A program made the position numbers and the translations under genes. 64,000 nucleotides of DNA, taken from the NCBI RefSeq assembly GCF_031877795.1, contig NC_133954.1, positions 6,229,256 to 6,293,255 on the forward strand. The letters are read 5' to 3'. Origin of the DNA: Strix aluco. Taxonomy: Eukaryota; Chordata; Aves; Strigiformes; Strigidae. Under the pieces are notes generated by a model, which was not told where the DNA came from, did not search any database, and worked only from the letters and a program-made list of their open reading frames with translations. This document shows, piece after piece, positions 45,260 to 58,908 of this stretch (its first letter is position 1; each line of letters opens with the position of its first letter).

Positions 45260-45375
45260 GCCTTCTGTGCCAATTACATACTTAGGCGAATGCCACAGTG
45301 CTAATTGCATTAATAGGAGACTAATCACACACCTCATGGATGTAAATGGGAGCTAATTACCTGACAGTGACACCG
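45260..45375. promoter_or_regulatory. Short TAAT-motif cluster, candidate regulatory element
   Basis: CCAATTACATAC, GCTAATTGCATTAATAGG, GACTAATCAC and AGCTAATTACC occur within 115 bp. Role inferred. Confidence 0.2.
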
Positions 45376-45649
45376 TGCTCACCCAAGAGCTGTGTCAGCT
45401 AAGCGTGGTCATTCCTGAGAGCATCTCACCAGCAGTCCCGGGTGTCTCCGGGTGCCGCAGCCCCAGGCAAGCAGTGGTGAACCACAGCGTGGCCCTTGGG
45501 ACACATCTGCTCCTAACCCCCAGCAGGAATAGTTCCCTTATGCCTCATCTGATGCTTCCGGGTGCAAATTAAGCCTGATGCATTGGCTAGGAGGTGTGTT
45601 TAGGTGGAGAGCACCTACAGGCAGAGGTCTCTGACTATGTATCCAGATC

Positions 45650-46332
45650 AGAGAGGGACCTGGGGGGGGTTGATCGATAGCCAGCTGAACATGAGCCAGC
45701 TGTGTGCCCAGGTGGCCAAGAAGGCCAATGGCATCCTGGCTTGTATCAGCACTAGTGTGGCCAGCAGGGACAGGAGAGGGATCTTACCCCTGTGCTTGGC
45801 ACTGGGGAGGCCGCACCTCGATGAGTGGGTTCAGTTTTGGGCCCCTCACTCCAAAAAGGCCATTGAATGACTCGAGCGTGTCCAGAGAAGGGCAACGGAG
45901 CTGGTGCAGGGTCTGGAGCACAGGTCTGATGGGGAGCGGCTGAGGGAACTGGGGGGGTTTAGTGTGGAGAAGAGGAGGCTGAGGGGAGACCTCCTGGCCC
46001 TCTCCAACTCCCTGAAAGGAGGGTGCAGAGAGGGGGGATGAGTCTCTTGAGCCAAGGAACCAGCGCCGGGACAAGAGGGAATGGCCTCAAGCTGCGCCAG
46101 GGCAGGGTCAGACTGGCTCTTAGGAAGGATTTCTTTGCAGAAGGGGTTGTTGGGCGTTGGAATGGGCTGCCCAGGGCAGGGGGGGAGTCCCCATCCCTGG
46201 AGGGGTTGAAGAGTCGGGTTGAGCCAGCGCTGAGGGATCTGGTGGAGTTGAGAACGGTCAGTGTGAGCTTAGTGCTTGGACTGGAGGAGCTTCAAGGTCT
46301 TTTCCAGCCGAGATGATTCTGTGATTCTGTGA
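45650..46332 (+). mobile_element. CR1 LINE, 5'-truncated 3' fragment
   Basis: About 680 bp of a chicken-repeat-1 type non-LTR retrotransposon in sense orientation. It covers the C-terminal end of the reverse-transcriptase ORF (readable as [20 protein letters not shown], then after a stop [19 protein letters not shown], then TRGNGLKLRQG and RWNGLPRAGGESPSLEG) and the 3' UTR, ending in the CR1 terminal octamer repeat ATTCTGTG x2 just before 46,333. The frame is broken by a stop (after KKAIE) and by frame changes, and the endonuclease and most of the RT domain are absent, so it is dead. This element type is the clearest sign of an avian (sauropsid) genome. Confidence 0.93.
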
Positions 46333-49300
46333 TCACCCATGATGAAGGGTGATGACAGTGTCCCTCAGGGTCCTGCCCTTGTCCCAGGCCACCAGCACCC
46401 TGGGTATGACCAGAGGAACTGGGTCCACCCTGGGGACACCTGGTATGCCTGGTAAGAGAGTAGGAAATGGGTTATTCATGCTTGGAAGGAGCAAGCAGGA
46501 GCTGGGGAACGCAGCTCAGGGGCTGCTCAGGTGCTGCAAGGCCAGGTTTTGCACCACGTTCCCATTTCTGATGTCCGGCTCTACACTCCCCATGCTTCAC
46601 AGCCACTTGCTAATACTCATCCCTCAGGGTCCTCCAGCTCCCTGCCTCTGGCACATGAAAACTGAGCCGGAAACTTCACGTGCCCGCAACCACAGCTCCT
46701 CTTCCTGGGGAGCATCACAGCCTGGTGCTAAGCAGGCAGCAAGCAGGATGGTCATGCAGGCTGCTTTCCTGTGGGCTCTGTGCCCTTCTTCCCCTCGGTG
46801 GAGGGTAATTAGTGCCTCTTGGCTTGATGATGTCACAAAATTGCAGCAGTAGTGGCTCTAGCAGCAGTAACAGCTCTTTGCAAGGGCAGTGGAGGGGGAG
46901 CGGGAAGCAGACAGGTGTCAGGACTCCTGGCTTCAAAATCCAGCCTCAAGCAATTGAGTCACCCGCTCAGGGTTTTGGATAAGTTTAAACACTTTTACCC
47001 ACCCATAGCACAATGCTAAGTCACTCAGGGGATGTTTGTCACTTGTTTAGACACCATTATCAGCCCACCAAAGCAGTGCGGTCCTCCAAACTTCCTTAAT
47101 TCTGCCCCTCTGATGCTGTGCAGGAACCAAAGTGTTCAAGAAAGTAAAATGTGTTTGGGAAGGAGGGGAAAACTGGATTTAGAGGTAACATTTTCAGATA
47201 ACTGGAGAGCCTGTGTAGTAGTTGGGCTAAAATCTACTGGAACTGTTGGGCCAAGGCAAAGATGCATTGAGGAAGAGACTGAACAAGGCTTTTCCCAGGG
47301 CATGTGGCATAATTAAGGTTGGGATGTACCTTAGCAAACCATGAGCAGAAGGAGCATAATCACCCACACCGTTACAAACAGGAGAGGCAGCTTCTCTGTC
47401 AAACAAACTCTGTTCCTTGCAATCTTGCCACAGCCGAGGCTGAGCCAGCAGCTCTGCGCCACTGCAAGCAGAACACGGCGGTGCCGCTCACTGCAAGTGC
47501 TCCTGTGCTGCAAAGCAATTGCGGAGAAAGCCCCGGCTGGGCTCGCACTGTGTTCAGAGAGGGCGATTGCACGGCGTGAGAGGAATCCTAATGGGACAGC
47601 GAGCGGCTGCGGCAGCGTTTGTCATCCCAGCAGTCCCTCCCAGGCAGCACAGGACTACACCATCACCGGTGGGGCACTGCAGGAAGGGGTGCAGGGAACG
47701 CTCTCAGGGCATGAATAGCGCAGAGTCATCATCTTTTTTTCATCATGATGCTCAGTGCATAGAGTCGTGGGCTCCTTAAAACGAACAGGGAGGCACTGGA
47801 TTCCCATTTTTTGCTTCAGGAGGATAGTCCAGTGTTGCTCCACATTGATCTGGCAAACTTGGCCATCCAAACCACACTCTGGAGCTGCACACTTGCACAA
47901 GTCAAGAACATAGCTGGGATTTAGAAGAGGGGTGGAAGCTCAAGTAAAGCATTTCTTTCACCCCTTCCCCAGCACTGACTTTGTTTTGGGGTTAGATATT
48001 CCTCCATGGATGAGAGTGGCTGTCCAAAAAAAAAAAAAAAAAACCCACTAAAAAAAGGCTTTGGAACCAAATTTCCACCCAAATCAGTATCCTGGGAGGG
48101 ATCCACATCATGTAATTCCAAAGTATCACAGCAAAATATTTCGAGCTTGAAGAAAAAAGTAATTCTGGATTTTAGGGGAGTCTGACAATTTCCATCAGAA
48201 GCCCTACACATCATGGTGTGTGCCAGAACTGCTCATAACACAAAATATTTTTGTCTGAATTCATATTTCCAGCCTCAAACAGACATTTTCCAATGGGTAC
48301 AGACCTGGGCAGACCGGCTACATTTTCCTCTTGGTGGAACATTATTTATTTTCCCACGCAGTTAAACCTTTGTGGCTACACCATGCTATCGACCTCTCTC
48401 TAAAGAAGGGGCTGCATTTCATTAGCCAGGGGAAAGCATGCAGCTTGCAAAAGAAAATCAATACCTGTCATCTGTATTTATGTATGAGCTTTTATTAATG
48501 TGGACTTTGGAGTTTGGCTGATGTTCTCTGTATCTGTCCCTAATACCTGCTGCTCCATGTGCTCTCCTTGCTCCAGTCAATAGCCATTCCTGTTTCCAAA
48601 GAGATACACTTTAAAAAGCATCTGCATCGCTCACTTTACCCAAAGGACTGGGATTTTTTCAGCAGTTCAATAATATTCATGTACAATGTAAATGAATACA
48701 ATATCCTTTGATGCCCTAGCCAGGTTGATGGTTTTTCTCTCTTTTCTCCATCTCTTTCCTACAGTAAAGAGAAAAAATTAGTCAGGGCTCATCAAATGCT
48801 CTCAGTCAAAAATATTTTTTTTTCTTCAGAAGCATTTGGGGATTGATTACTGTTTTGTTCTTTAATAAAGTACTTATTTCTTTATTGTTTTTCTTTCCCA
48901 CTGGAAGACCAAAACCCCAAGTGTTGTTTTATTGGCAAAGTTTTCAGCTTTCAGTTGCTGAAAACCTAAGATGTTTTGGCCTGGAACCAAAATCATGAAA
49001 GTCTTTCCAAGGAACGTTTTAAAACCTCGAAACTCTTCTTAGCTTTGTAGGTTTTCAGTTAAGATTTATTTTTAACAAGTCCTGGAACAGATGTAGGCTG
49101 GGAGAGGGTTGTGTATTCATCACCTCTGTCTACAGGTCGCATCTTCCACTGCACTCATGGCATAGCAGGACGAGAGCTGAGGATGCCCTGACATGTCCCT
49201 CCCCATCCCAGTTCCTTCTGCACAGTCACTTCTAGGTTAATTCAGAGCTCTGGGCTGGTTTCACCTTCCCTAAGCCCAAGCAAGGATCCCAAGATGGGAC

Positions 49301-52300
49301 ATATTGGCAAGGCATCTGTTTTGGGTAGCAGCAATGCGCAAGCAGAGGCAGCTTTCTCACTTGGCATCTCTCCACAGCAGCAGTGAAAAATAATCCAAAA
49401 AAATGAAATGGGAAGAGAGAAATCCAGAGACTCGATGCCTTCTGCCTACAGTGGAGCTGGACCTGCCTTTCTCCCAAGGCTCCTGAGGATGCTTTGAAGT
49501 CCTGGACCCTCCCTGTCACATCAGGATCCCCTTTCTCTCTTTCTTCACCTCATTCACTGGCCAAGAGTGGATTTACTCTTTTGAGTTGCTGGTTTTCCCT
49601 TGAAGAATTATTTGATTTAAGCACTCTCATCTCTCGATCCTCCCCCAACCCTCCAATCCTCCTCCTGCAAAAGGAAAGCGATAGCTGGATATCACGTGTG
49701 TGGCACTGTTGGCACTGGCCTTGGCATGCACGGCACGGCACGGAGCAATGGGCCATGGCAGCGCTGGGAAGCTTGATTGCCTTCAAATTGAAAACGAGTG
49801 ACTGAACATTGGTGTCTCAGTGCTGGAGGGATTTTCTCCTCATTTACTCAAAAACAAAAAGGAGAGGCAAGGTGAGCTTTACTCACACAGGTCCTTGATG
49901 AAACCAGAGTGCAAGGGGCTTCTTTTCATTGTGTTGCTCTCCATGAAAGAGGTTCCTCCAGCAAATACTGAATGCTGGAAAGGCGGTGTGGTGTGACCCC
50001 ATTCCCTTTTTTGCTATTAAATTGCTTTTACCTCCTATTGTAATCCTTACCAAATCAGGGGTTTTTTAATTCACCTGGAAAACTCCCTTCTGCTCCTTTA
50101 ACTTGAAAGGAAATTGCTGACAAAAGCTCTTACCCATGGAGGAAAAGCTGGAGGCAGACCCAGCGCACCCCATGGTCTTCTCTGGGGCATTTGCATGCCA
50201 GACATCTGCACCTCTTGTTGTAAAGAGGGTTTCCCATGCTGGTGGCAGCAGCTCCCCTCTGCTGTGACCCACACTGCTCTGCAGCACCTCCTGGAGTGTG
50301 GTGGGGAGGGTCCTGCAGCTCCAGGCTGGTCCTTGAGTGTCACCTGAAGTCAAAGCTCCCATTGAAACAGCAGCAGCCAGGATACCACATGGATGATGTG
50401 TACAGGCAACTGCTTGAGGATCCAGGACAGGAATAAATAGGAGACAACACCTTGCTGGTGCAAGCTGCACAACTGGGGTCAAAGTGACAATGCTGCCAGG
50501 CTCCCCTGGCTGTGACGGCTCCGAGGAGATGAATACACAGAAAAACAACAGCACCGTGATCCTTTTATCCCAAGGACAGAGCCACTGATGCCTGCTGGGA
50601 CCCCCGTGCCGGGGACCGGCCACCTCTAAGAGCCACAGAACTGGTGGCTGGCTCAAAATAAATACGAGAGGCTGGGCAGGCTGCTGACCCCCAGCAGCTA
50701 AACACAAGCAGCTGGGCCCCTGCCAAAGGAGACGGAGACCTGCTGATTTTTTAAAGCACTGGATAGATTGACACATCTCAGTGAGTTCAGGCAGCTCAGA
50801 CAGTTCCTCTCTCCACGTTTTGGGAAGAGAAGAGCAGAGGTAAAGCGGACTCCTGGCCCTGGAGGCTTTCCCCACGCCGTAATTTCATCACACAGACAGG
50901 ACGAGCATTAATCGGTTGGAGGCGAACACCCGGCATATTTATTGCTGTCTGAGCCAGATGTACTCTGAGCGGAGCATCTTTCCTCCCAACACAGTGCTCA
51001 GAAACGCCTGGCTGATTAACAGAGTAAACAGCCAAGCGAGGAGAGGCCTGAGATGGGATCTAAACTTAGAAGGGGTGGCAGCAAAGCCGAGAGGCAGTTA
51101 TATATGACAGAGGCTGCATAGGAAAAGAAGCCAAAAAGGAGCTGAAAAGGAGACTTGTGGAGAGCTGGAGGTGGCATCAGATGGAAATTCCCCCTAGGAT
51201 TGCAACCACCCGTGATTTTATCCAGCTCCTTCTGCCTCCCTGGGTAGCCTATTAACTCTGTGTGGAATAATCAGGTTTTCTAGTTTCATTAACATGCAGA
51301 GACAATCTCCATGAACTCACTCCTACTCTGCAGCGAGCTCCTGGGAGAGCCATGCTTGCACACCTGCGAAATTAAAGGCATCACATTAGTTCAGTCTCCC
51401 AAGCGCTGGGGAGAGCATGTGGCCGCTGGCACCCGCGTCCAACCTAACGCAGTGTCAGAGCCTCCACATCGCACAGCAGCATCAGTTCAGGCAACTTGGT
51501 TTGCTCTTGCTGGTGGCCCTCTGAGGACGACACCTCCAAGGAAGCCCAGCATGGTCCCAAGTGGGATGGGGTGGGGAGTGCAGCTGGAGCATTGCCACCC
51601 CAGCCACATGGCATGGTTGTCACCAGCAAATGTGTCAAGGTTATTTCAGAGCATCTCCGCCTGCAAGAAAAGCAGAGCTTTGGCATGTGGGTTTTTTGGT
51701 ACTTCCAGGCTGAAGCTGCCACAACAAATCTCCAAGGTGCGGGAAGAGCCCTGCAATGCTTCCTCCCAGCTCCGACCAGCCACGGTGCTGTGTTCAAACC
51801 TCTGAGTGTGAGCCTGAAGCTCTCTGCCAAACCAGGTGTCTGCTGGACACTGCTGTGTCAAAGATACAGGCACCTGCAGAGCCATCCGTATCCCCCCTGA
51901 TTCCCAGGATGATGGGGATGCTCTGGGATGCAGGGCTGTGAGCAGGGAGAGGGAGAGAGAAATTACCTTGTTGCTCTGCCAGTAAGAGGTTTGGCAGGGG
52001 AATCCGTGACAACTTTGCTGACAGCTGAGAAAAATTGCTGCTGCAGTCAGTCAGCCTGTTGTTTGCACAGGGACAACACAGTGTTTATCATTGGGCTGTT
52101 TTTTGTTGGCTTCTCCCCTTCCTTCAGGCAGGAGAGTGTCAGCAATGCAAAGATGCTGCAGGGTCTCTAACAGCAGGTTAAATATAACAAACCGCAGAGA
52201 TCCTCAAATCAAGCCATGCCATCGCTCGAAACCAAAACCTGTGAAAATCCATTTGGGAATTTATGTTATATAGGCGGACAATTTCTTGGCCTGCATAGAG

Positions 52301-55300
52301 ATATGGGTGAGTGTGACAGAGCATTAAAACACCTCTTAGACGGGTGATAAATAGGAGCTGGAGCAGAAAGCCAGACTCAGCACATGTAATGTGATCCTAA
52401 GGACATTTTACCACTACCTTTAACTTCCTCTAGTAATTACTGAATTTATTAACTTATTATCCCTGCTCATTTTCAATTGCCCATTCTCCATTTCTTACAG
52501 ATAAAGTTTATCTTTAAAACATCCTAAACTGGACCATTCAGGCAGAGGTTAATGCAGAAAGAAGGAGCAGGAACACTGGCCATCGCAGTGCGGCCAGAGG
52601 AAAGCTCTTCCCAAGGCTGCTCCCTCTTTCCTGCCCGGGATGCAAATGATTTAGACCCAAGCATGAACTTTTTTCTGACTTACACTCTTCCATGGGAATT
52701 TTTTTGCCCTTTGGTTCTTTGTTCACAGTTATAAACCCAGAAAAAAACTTCATCTGCTGCAACCTCCAAGAACATGCTGAATGCAGTGCCTTTTTCAGTA
52801 GGTGATCAGCAGCAGCGGGTTGCAGAGATTTCATTTACCTTTATCTACCTCTCTGTTATAAGTGTGCTTCACTGGGTGTATTTTATGTGTTAATTACAAT
52901 AACTGCTCCTACCTAATTTTTGCCCTATTATCTATTTTTCACTGGGGCTATAAAGAGCCCACCAGCTGCTAATAAATTGTATTAAACTGGAATTGATTCC
53001 ACAAGTGTAATCAGAAATATGAAAAACTCCTGAAGGTATATCAAGGAATCCCGCAGCAGTAAATACCCAGTAGTTCATCGTATGCGGGTACCAGCCATGC
53101 TGATGCTCTGTAAGACATGAGATCCTTAGGTTAAGGTGTCCAGTACCGTCCCACTTCAATCACCATTTTTCCATGGCTAGAGGAAGCTGCTGCTTGAAGA
53201 CAGTGCTCCCATCGTGCTACCAAATGGGGTTGCTGCTCTTCTGTGCCCATACTTAGGACAGGTGTAACTCCAGAAAAAATTCATTTAAAATCCATGCGGA
53301 AGCTGTGGTGGGAAGGAGACAGGGATGCCTTTGCCACCAGGACAGCACTTGGGGTGATGAACCCTTGTGTGATGGAACAGAGCCATCCCCTGGTCCATGG
53401 GATGAGGCATCGGAGCCCAGCACCTGAATGGATGTGGGCTGAGCTTGCAGGGGCTGTTTTGAAACAATTTCTCCAAAATACCTTCCTACAGACAAGCTAC
53501 ACTGGGTCACATGTGCAGGTGTTTGACTTCAAACAGCTGCCTTGGCTTATTTCCCAATATTCTGGGAATTTCAGTGGGAACTGATTTCAAAGCTGTGGGA
53601 TTTGCCTGTGAGAAGCGCTCCAGCTCCCAGAACTCAGCTCCAAAATCAGCTGAATGTTTTTGAAAACATCCTGCCTTTCCCTGCTCAGTAAGAATTTGCT
53701 ATTTCGAGGTTGGATCACCCACCAGTGCTGGCAGTCACCTTCTTATCTGTCCCCCTGGGGCTTTCCAGTCCCCTGTTCCTCTGTACAGGGAACAGTTAGT
53801 CCACCCTGCTTACGGCTTAATCTGTGGGCTCGACTCTCCTTTACCCAAAACAACATTAGCAGCTAGAAGCAGCATTGAAGTGAGACCTGTCTTTGCTCAA
53901 AAGCCTCTCAAAACTGCCAGCCGGATCCAAAAACCAGTCAGCCCTGGTCAGGCTTAGATGGCCAGTGCTCCCACTCCATGCTGGCTGCCTCCCAGCGATT
54001 GCAGCCAGAGGGAATTTGCTGTGGGTCTGAATTAAGTATTTTGTTAACACAGCTAATCTTGGCTAAATCCCTGCCTAGCCCAGCTCCTACTTGATTTTAT
54101 CGCCTTACAAGCTAGTTGACAGGAGCCCATTGCTGTCTGCTTTAGCAAATGGATCCTGCTCAGCTGCTGCCAAGGGATGGGCACAGACAGTGGCCAGGAG
54201 GGGCTGGGGTTTGGCTCGTTGCCTCTGACAGAAAACCAGAGTTTTCCCAAATAGGAACACTGGTACCCCTGGGGCCAAAGCCAAGGCTTGCACAGAGGTT
54301 AAGCCCAGTCTTATCTAATAATAGCTGTGTCACAGCTTGTGCAGTCTGTCAATGTTGGGGAGGTCAGGAAGGTGCTTGGTGTCCCCAAAACCTTGTGGCA
54401 AGGACATTCAGCTATGTCTGTGGGAGTATAAGGGGACCAGATAACCATGTAGAAGGAAATTCAGAGTTGTTACACAGAGGAACCTCTCTGTCCCACAAAC
54501 TCCTTAAACCACAAATAGCTGGAGGCCAGCAACACCCCTTTGTGTGCTTCTCCTGCTCTTTCCCCAGCACTTGCTTTTGGCCACTGTGCACATGCTGTGT
54601 GGTGACAAGGACCTCTACTGCGACCCATCAGGCTGCTCTTATGCTGGGCAGGAACACGACTGAGATGTGGGGACCTGATCTCACGTCTCAGCCATCCACT
54701 CAACCCCAGGGCCAAGCTCGAGCTGCCGGTGTGGCTGTGGGAGCTGCTGTAGCCTGTGTTTGCTGGAGGAAGGTGATGCAGGAGCATCTCTGACGGCAAT
54801 GTAGAGACTCACAGATGACAGCAGCATCCCCCTCCTGGTGTTAATAGGCCCTCAGGCATCAGGGTAATAACTCAGACAGACAGGATCAATCTTTCTTCTC
54901 TTGCTGGAAATGGTGAGGAGCAGGAACAGAAAGATCCTGAGCCTGCATTTGACATCAATCAAATATGCATGAAAATAGTTTGGTGGCAGCAACAAAACAG
55001 AGGGGAGGAGGAGAGCAGGGAGGTGCTCATGAATCACAAGCCAGGCACGAGAAGGGGGTGGTCGGCTGTGCAGCTGAAAGCAGCAGCCTGAAACCTGCTC
55101 CCCGCTCAGCCCTGGAGCCATGCATGGGCCTGGGCTATTGGTGGCCTAGGGAGTCCCTGCATCCTGCCCAGCGCTGCTCTGCCAACCTACACCCAAGTGC
55201 TGCCCAAGCAGGGTGAGATGCCTGGAGGTAGACACCATACTGATGGGCAGTAATGAGCACCTCCTCCTGGGGGGCTAATGGGTTGTGCCTGAGCTAAGAG

Positions 55301-56500
55301 GGAACCACATCAGACACCCCAAGGGAGTGAGCAGATGCTGTGGATGATCCATCTTATTCAATCCTGAAACTGTTTGGGCAGGCTCTGAACAAGGAGAGAT
55401 TGGCAGCACCATCCTCATCCTCAAGCTCTGTAGGGCCACTCTGTACGAATGACTTCAGGAGCTGTCCCAGGGTGTCACCCGCAACCAAGGCAGAAAGACA
55501 GTGGGTTAACCAAACCAGCCAGCACAGACAAGTCTCCCTCCAGCCTCTCCTGCTCTGGCCCTATCGATCTCCAGCCATGCATAACCTCCATGCTCTTCCT
55601 GGCTCCTCTCACATTAGTTTCACACCACAGCTTCTCCCTCCAGCTCTGCCGGTGCTTTGCACATGGGTGTGGCATCACTGTGTGTCCGTGTGCTTTCCCT
55701 CTGCCTGCTCCTATGGGCAGCTGCAGAGGAACTGCAGGATCGTGGAGAAGATGGTGGAGAAGTCTTCACAAGAGCGTGCATTGGTGACAACTCCCTAATA
55801 AACCAAGTGGGTTAACAAGGATGGAAAATAAGAGCTTCTGTTGGTGGGAATTGATTCTGGGTCCCTCCATCAGGCTGTTCCCCAGCAAAACTGGCACCCA
55901 CAGCCCTGAACTGACTCTGCTCCAGTTCAACTGCAGTCCTGAACTTTTTCCTTCTGATTTAGCAAGAGAAAAAACTGCAAAGGTTCACCAAAATCTTGCA
56001 GTTGCAAAATCTTCCATCTCCAACGAACAGTCATTTAGATGTAAACACCCTCCTGTGGATCCAGAGCTGCTTACACCAGACAGATGATGGGGATTGGGCT
56101 CTTTATGGCATAAGGCTGTGTTTTATTTATCTGCCTTGGCAATAAAGTCTGGAGGTTGTTCAGCAGCAACAGTTCAGCAGCAGTTTCTCGTTAGAACTGC
56201 CGCACTCACCTTTAATTTTATTTTGTCTGTGTGTGTGCTTTCCTCTCCACACTCCTGTAAAGCCCCCGGGTCGGCTGCAATAAATCAGTGTTTCCCAGGT
56301 GATGTCAATGGTGCAAGGCTGATTCACATCAGCTACGGATCTGTCCTCCCCATGCATTTGGCTTCCTGGCACAAAACAGTAAGACTTATAACTTCTGAAG
56401 GAAGCAGTTATCGAATGGGGGCAGGATTTGTTATGAAACGAGGGGATTTTTGTGATGCAAGGGCACTGCCAAGGTCACCAAATCAAACCCACATCAGAGT
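46333..56500. other. Intergenic DNA
   Basis: No gene called. Includes an A18 run at 48,026, AT-rich DNA at 48,240-49,080 and an AT-rich block near 52,820-53,020. Short open frames lack protein-like content. Confidence 0.4.
48026..48043. repeat. A18 homopolymer
   Basis: Eighteen A in a row, with a second A7 run shortly after. No gene-derived sequence upstream suggests a processed pseudogene. Confidence 0.9.
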
Positions 56501-56594
56501 CCTCTTCTCTTTACGTTTGGTTGTAGAGGTCTCTGCAGCGTATGCAGCAAGGGAGCGTACCCCTAACAGAAACATTTCAGTTCATCACTTTCCA

Positions 56595-56822
56595 TTAAGA
56601 AAAGCAGCACACAGAGTCGAAGTACCTCTTCAGTAACAAATCCACTGATGCAATCAAATCCTTCTGAGTAATGTTGTGATCATAAACTTCCATCCAGATT
56701 TCACTGCTCTTGTGCCACCAGACAACAATCAGGAAGAGTGGCCAAACACCCAGCAGCACGAAGAACACAAAGAACAACCGTCTGCAGCTTGATGTTCTCA
56801 AGCACCCGATGCCGACCAGCAC
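56595..56822 (-). CDS. Candidate terminal exon of an unrecognised membrane protein
   Basis: On the minus strand a GGTTTGCAG acceptor precedes an open frame of 75 codons ending in TAA at 56,595. It reads VLVGIGCLRTSSCRRLFFVF then a strongly hydrophobic stretch (LLGVWPLFLIVVWW) and a polar part with the sequon N-I-T and K-D-L-I-A-S-V-D-L-L-L-K-R. The shape is a membrane segment with a short basic-flanked side and a soluble tail. AATAAA hexamers on the minus strand at 56,217-56,222 and 56,122-56,127 would suit transcript ends. A GTACTT at 56,625 could instead be a donor. No family is recognised, and the same frame is also open further upstream from an ATG at 56,933, so a small single-exon ORF is possible too. 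Confidence 0.3.
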   Translation of the reverse strand: MLVGIGCLRTSSCRRLFFVFFVLLGVWPLFLIVVWWHKSSEIWMEVYDHNITQKDLIASVDLLLKRYFDSVCCFS

Positions 56823-57042
56823 CTGCAAACCAGCACACATTGGAAATGCTGCAGTGACAAGGAGAAGTTTGACATGACCCCATGCAGCCATGGAGAGGGG
56901 TAAAAGGAGAGAGAGATGGAGAATTGCCCCCAACCATCAGCTCCACTCCCCAAGGAGGTATCAGGGACACAAAAACCACCATGACTGGGGAATTTCCATG
57001 TACGTGTAGACACAAGGATGGATCACTCATGTGTGATGATGG

Positions 57043-57142
57043 TTTATTGGCTATCACTGTCCTCTGGTCCTCAGTTTCTCTCCTTCAGTGTTTGTAGGTA
57101 TCTCTTTCTCTCACTGATGATTTGTTGAACCATTTCCAGCTG
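57043..57142 (-). CDS. Candidate alternative terminal exon, minus strand
   Basis: A CTGCTCCACAG acceptor is followed in phase 0 by QLEMVQQIISERKRYLQTLK-E-R-N and TGA (57,071-57,073), a helical Q/E/R-rich tail. AATAAA follows on the same strand at 57,043-57,048, only about 25 nt after the stop. It lies between the two membrane-like minus-strand blocks and could be an alternative 3' end. An overlapping 154-codon frame in another phase covers the same DNA, so this remains weak. Confidence 0.2.
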
Positions 57143-58908
57143 CTGTGGAGCAGGTCTGAGCATACAACACCTGGTGCATGCCCTAGTACCCCCAGAAAGT
57201 CCCCGCTGGCCTTGTCCTTGTGCTGTGCAAGGCTAAATGCTGCAGTGGCTCTTTGCATACTGCCCAGAAACTTATTTAAAAGGGGCCTGAGCTCCAACAA
57301 ACTCATTTCATGCAGGTTAGAAGGCATTTGCAGGTGGAAATAACTTTCTGTCACTGTTGGCCTAGATGGGGTTGAATCTGAAATCCCACCCCATTCCTCA
57401 TGCCACAGCTTGGACTTGAAGGCAGAAATTGCCACCAATAAGTAGGCCAAAGGCTCCATGTCCCTGTTCTTGTGGTTCAGAGGCTTGCAATGAGCAGATG
57501 CTGGTCCCAGCCATCCATCCTTGTAATTCCCTATGTCATCGTCTTTCACCCAGCTTCAAAAGAGATTTCAAGGCAGACCTTGCTTCTGTTATAATGTTAG
57601 AAAATTGGTGTTCTTATGGATCCAGTGTTTTATGCATCAGCGGAGTGTAAATGCACATCTCTCCTCCCCACCACCACTAATATCACGCAGGATGCAGTCA
57701 GGTTTTCAACAGTACAAGCAGGTTGCCTGAGGATAGCCTTTCCCTACCTCCCCAACTGAAGATGATTCAATTATTTACAGGAAGAGGTTACAAAAATGTA
57801 CTGAAAATGACTCGAGATTAGGTGAGGCTTTCTTCAATAATAGGGGCTCTCTTTCTCTGTCTCTATTGATTCTGCAGTAAAAAAATAAACACAAAGTTTA
57901 CAAAAAGTTTTCAGCTTGTTTTTTTCTCAAGCTTATGAAAACTCCAGCTCCAGGGAGGCAAGAGATGTGAGCCACAGCTTGAAAAGCAAATGGGGCTGAT
58001 GATAGGTGTGAGTCTGGGTCTTGGCAAAGCTTCATGATGATGCCCCACGGTCCCAAACAGCAACTCTTTGCCCTTCCAGCGGCTGCTCAACCACAACCTC
58101 CCAGCGATGCAGGAGGTGTTACACTGCCCTGACCACCCTTGGCAAGCAACAACTGCTTTGCTGGGCTAAACCAGGACAGTCACTTGGAGCAGCCCTTACT
58201 GAGGGGGTGGTGCTGCTCTATAGCTCATCTCACTGACAACAGACATGAGGAGGAGGATCTTACAGGGTTTTTTTTTTCTATACTGACTCCTGGCATTGGA
58301 GACTAGCTGGTTATCAGTCCAGGAGCCCACCAGAGAGCCCAGGAGTCCTGCTGCTCCACCACCAGTAATTGAATCTTGGAGGTGTGATTTTCAGTGCAAA
58401 CTTTCAGCTGAAGGTTATTTAAACATTTTTTTAGCAAATAAATCCTCCAAGGAGGGGATTTTTTTTTCTGCCACTGTTCTCCAGGGAGAAAATATCCCTG
58501 GGGGAGTCTGCCTCCCCATCCCACTGAAAGTCGGCTCAGCTGCCAGTTTTACCATCCTCCGGGTGCCTACAAGCTAAAAATACCCTGTGTACAACCAACC
58601 TGCCACCCGTTAGCCCCCGGCGATGGGACTGACAGGTGCTCACGAGCTCCAGCAATTTAAATGAGAGCTCCACAAACAAAAATGAGTGAGATTTCAGATG
58701 TCTCACTGTGCCACACTGTGAAATTCCTCCACGGTGGGCAGGGAAGGGCTTTCAAAGCATCTGGGAAGTTAATGCCAAGCGAACAAACGTCATGCAGAGT
58801 GGAGTGCACTGGTAGAAGGCTGGTGATGGGCTCTTCTCCAGTGCAGGACTTGGGTTTAATTGTGGTGCTCGACCCCAAGGGCTGGCTCTGCTCTGTGCAC
58901 AGGAGCCC

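Larger units (their letters stand above)
39331..45640. other. Downstream intergenic DNA
   Basis: No gene called. AT-rich block at 39,995-40,275 may be a conserved element. Stop-poor DNA at 41,230-41,500 is open in several frames on both strands. AT-rich DNA with TAAT motifs recurs at 44,250-44,420 and 45,260-45,375. Confidence 0.45.

Noticed and set aside
57085..57549. 154-codon minus-strand frame starting with acidic residues
   Set aside because: No domain recognised, no clear donor or acceptor that fits it, and it overlaps the candidate terminal exon in a different phase.
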